Position numbers and translations under genes: made by a program. Of a DNA stretch of 13,649 nucleotides, positions 12,861-13,649 are shown in pieces. A model generated the notes under the pieces. That model did no database searches and was not told the DNA's origin. It worked only from the letters and a program-made list of their open reading frames with translations. The DNA is taken from positions 1 to 13,649 of the forward strand of contig JAFRZS010000115.1 of the NCBI GenBank assembly GCA_017442445.1, read 5' to 3'. The first letter of the stretch is position 1; every line of letters starts with the position of its first letter. The stretch comes from Clostridia bacterium. GTDB lineage: Bacteria > Bacillota > Clostridia > Oscillospirales > Acutalibacteraceae.

Positions 12861-13649
12861 CGTCTTCTTCTCCTGTTTCGTCTTCAAAAAGTCCTTCTGC
12901 AAATGCTTCGGGTGAGAACGGCTGAAGATCGTCTATACCTTCACCTACACCGACAAATTTTACGGGTACATCAACATCGTTCTTGACAGCAAGAACTACA
13001 CCGCCCTTTGCTGTTCCGTCAAGCTTTGTGAGAATGATACCTGTGATTTCTGCAACATTTTTAAATTCTCTTGCCTGACTGATAGCATTCTGTCCTGTTG
13101 TTGCGTCAAGTACCAATAAAACTTCTCTGTCTGCATCGGGAAGTTCTCTGTTTATTATCTTGTAAATCTTTGCAAGTTCGTCCATAAGATTCTTTTTGTT
13201 GTGGAGTCTGCCTGCTGTATCGCAGATTATGACATCTGCTCCTCTTGCCTTACCTGCGGAGATTGTATCAAATACTACCGCCGCGGGATCTGCACCTTCT
13301 TTGTGCTTTACTATGTCTGCGCCTGAACGCTCCGCCCATATTGTAAGCTGTTCAGCAGCTGCCGCACGGAAAGTATCCGCCGCACCGAGAATAACTTTTT
13401 TTCCTTCTGCTTTGAATTTTGATGCAAGTTTTCCGATTGTTGTAGTTTTACCTACTCCGTTTACTCCGATTACAAGAATAATTGACGGCTTTGTGTTGAG
13501 TGTCAATTCTTCTCCGCCTGTGAGCAAGTCTGCAATAATTGAGCGGAGTTCTCCCTTGACTTCCATGGGGTCCTTGATTGAATTCTTCTTCACTCTTTCT
13601 CTCAATCTTTCAATTATTTCCTGTGCTGTTACAACACCGACATCACCGA
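12835..13649 (-). CDS. ftsY: Signal recognition particle receptor FtsY, 5' end outside the window
   Basis: The SRP GTPase that docks ribosome-SRP complexes at the membrane and binds Ffh. About 270 residues are visible and the frame stays open to the right edge, so the gene is partial; the TTG at 13605 is not the start, because upstream codons read GDVGVVTAQEIIERLRERV, a typical FtsY N-domain helix. The NG domain shows GVNGVGKTTTIGKLA (G1), DTFRAAA, DTAGR, TKLD and GVGEGIDDLQPF. GVNGVGKT is characteristic of FtsY, whereas Ffh has GLQGSGKT. The C-terminus carries a short acidic extension (ETGEEDDEISDSNS) beyond the usual end. It is upstream of rdgB in the same transcript. The N-terminal region before the NG domain cannot be assessed. 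Confidence 0.96.
   Translation of the reverse strand, partial: GDVGVVTAQEIIERLRERVKKNSIKDPMEVKGELRSIIADLLTGGEELTLNTKPSIILVIGVNGVGKTTTIGKLASKFKAEGKKVILGAADTFRAAAAEQLTIWAERSGADIVKHKEGADPAAVVFDTISAGKARGADVIICDTAGRLHNKKNLMDELAKIYKIINRELPDADREVLLVLDATTGQNAISQAREFKNVAEITGIILTKLDGTAKGGVVLAVKNDVDVPVKFVGVGEGIDDLQPFSPEAFAEGLFEDETGEEDDEISDSNS

Noticed and set aside
12861..12902. 14-residue N-terminal extension of RdgB
   Set aside because: The conserved family start MKFLIATHN begins at 12860 with its own AGGAG; the extension would only deepen the overlap with ftsY.

Overview
The window looks like chromosomal DNA of an AT-rich, Gram-positive gut-type anaerobe of the class Clostridia, probably Ruminococcaceae/Oscillospiraceae. 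The evidence is low GC, AGGAGG-type ribosome sites, TTGACA/TATAAT-type promoters, a FeoA-FeoB-cysteine-rich FeoB-associated set, a Firmicutes-style GyrA, and short palindromic intergenic repeats. The taxonomic placement is inference; no rRNA is present.

Layout, left to right. 1-291 holds no gene, only a diverged copy of a dispersed repeat, small dyads and the terminator of the next gene. 292-1458 (-) is a secreted protein resembling DUF6273 plus a Listeria/Bacteroides-type repeat. 1575-4099 (-) is a two-gene operon: an acyl-CoA synthetase followed by a TIM-barrel sugar isomerase/epimerase-like protein. Its promoter lies back to back with that of gyrA (4278-6776, +). 6891-8102 (-) is a glycoside-hydrolase-like protein of unknown substrate. 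8196-11003 (-) is the ferrous iron uptake locus: feoA, feoB, then a small cysteine-rich FeoB-associated membrane protein, with a repeat-rich gap between the last two. 11139-12008 (+) is a TIGR01212/YhcC-type radical SAM protein, apparently translated from a leaderless mRNA. 12009-12269 has no protein gene but contains several strong hairpins and a likely small RNA gene on the minus strand. 12270-12860 (-) is rdgB and 12835 to the right edge (-) is ftsY, which runs off the window.

How the genes fit together. Most are housekeeping functions: topology (GyrA), membrane protein targeting (FtsY), nucleotide pool cleaning (RdgB) and iron import (Feo). Reading the noncoding DNA adds: a roughly 103-nt candidate sRNA with a consensus promoter (TTGACA-17-TATAAT), a 17-bp terminator stem and two pyrimidine-rich loops; a 37-bp imperfect hairpin covering the feoB stop codon whose imperfections are mostly G-U pairs on one strand only; nested GTTA/TAAC dyads at the feo promoter; and a mirrored CAAGTG/CACTTG pair between the acyl-CoA synthetase and gyrA promoters. 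I see no CRISPR array, tRNA, rRNA, phage or insertion-sequence gene.
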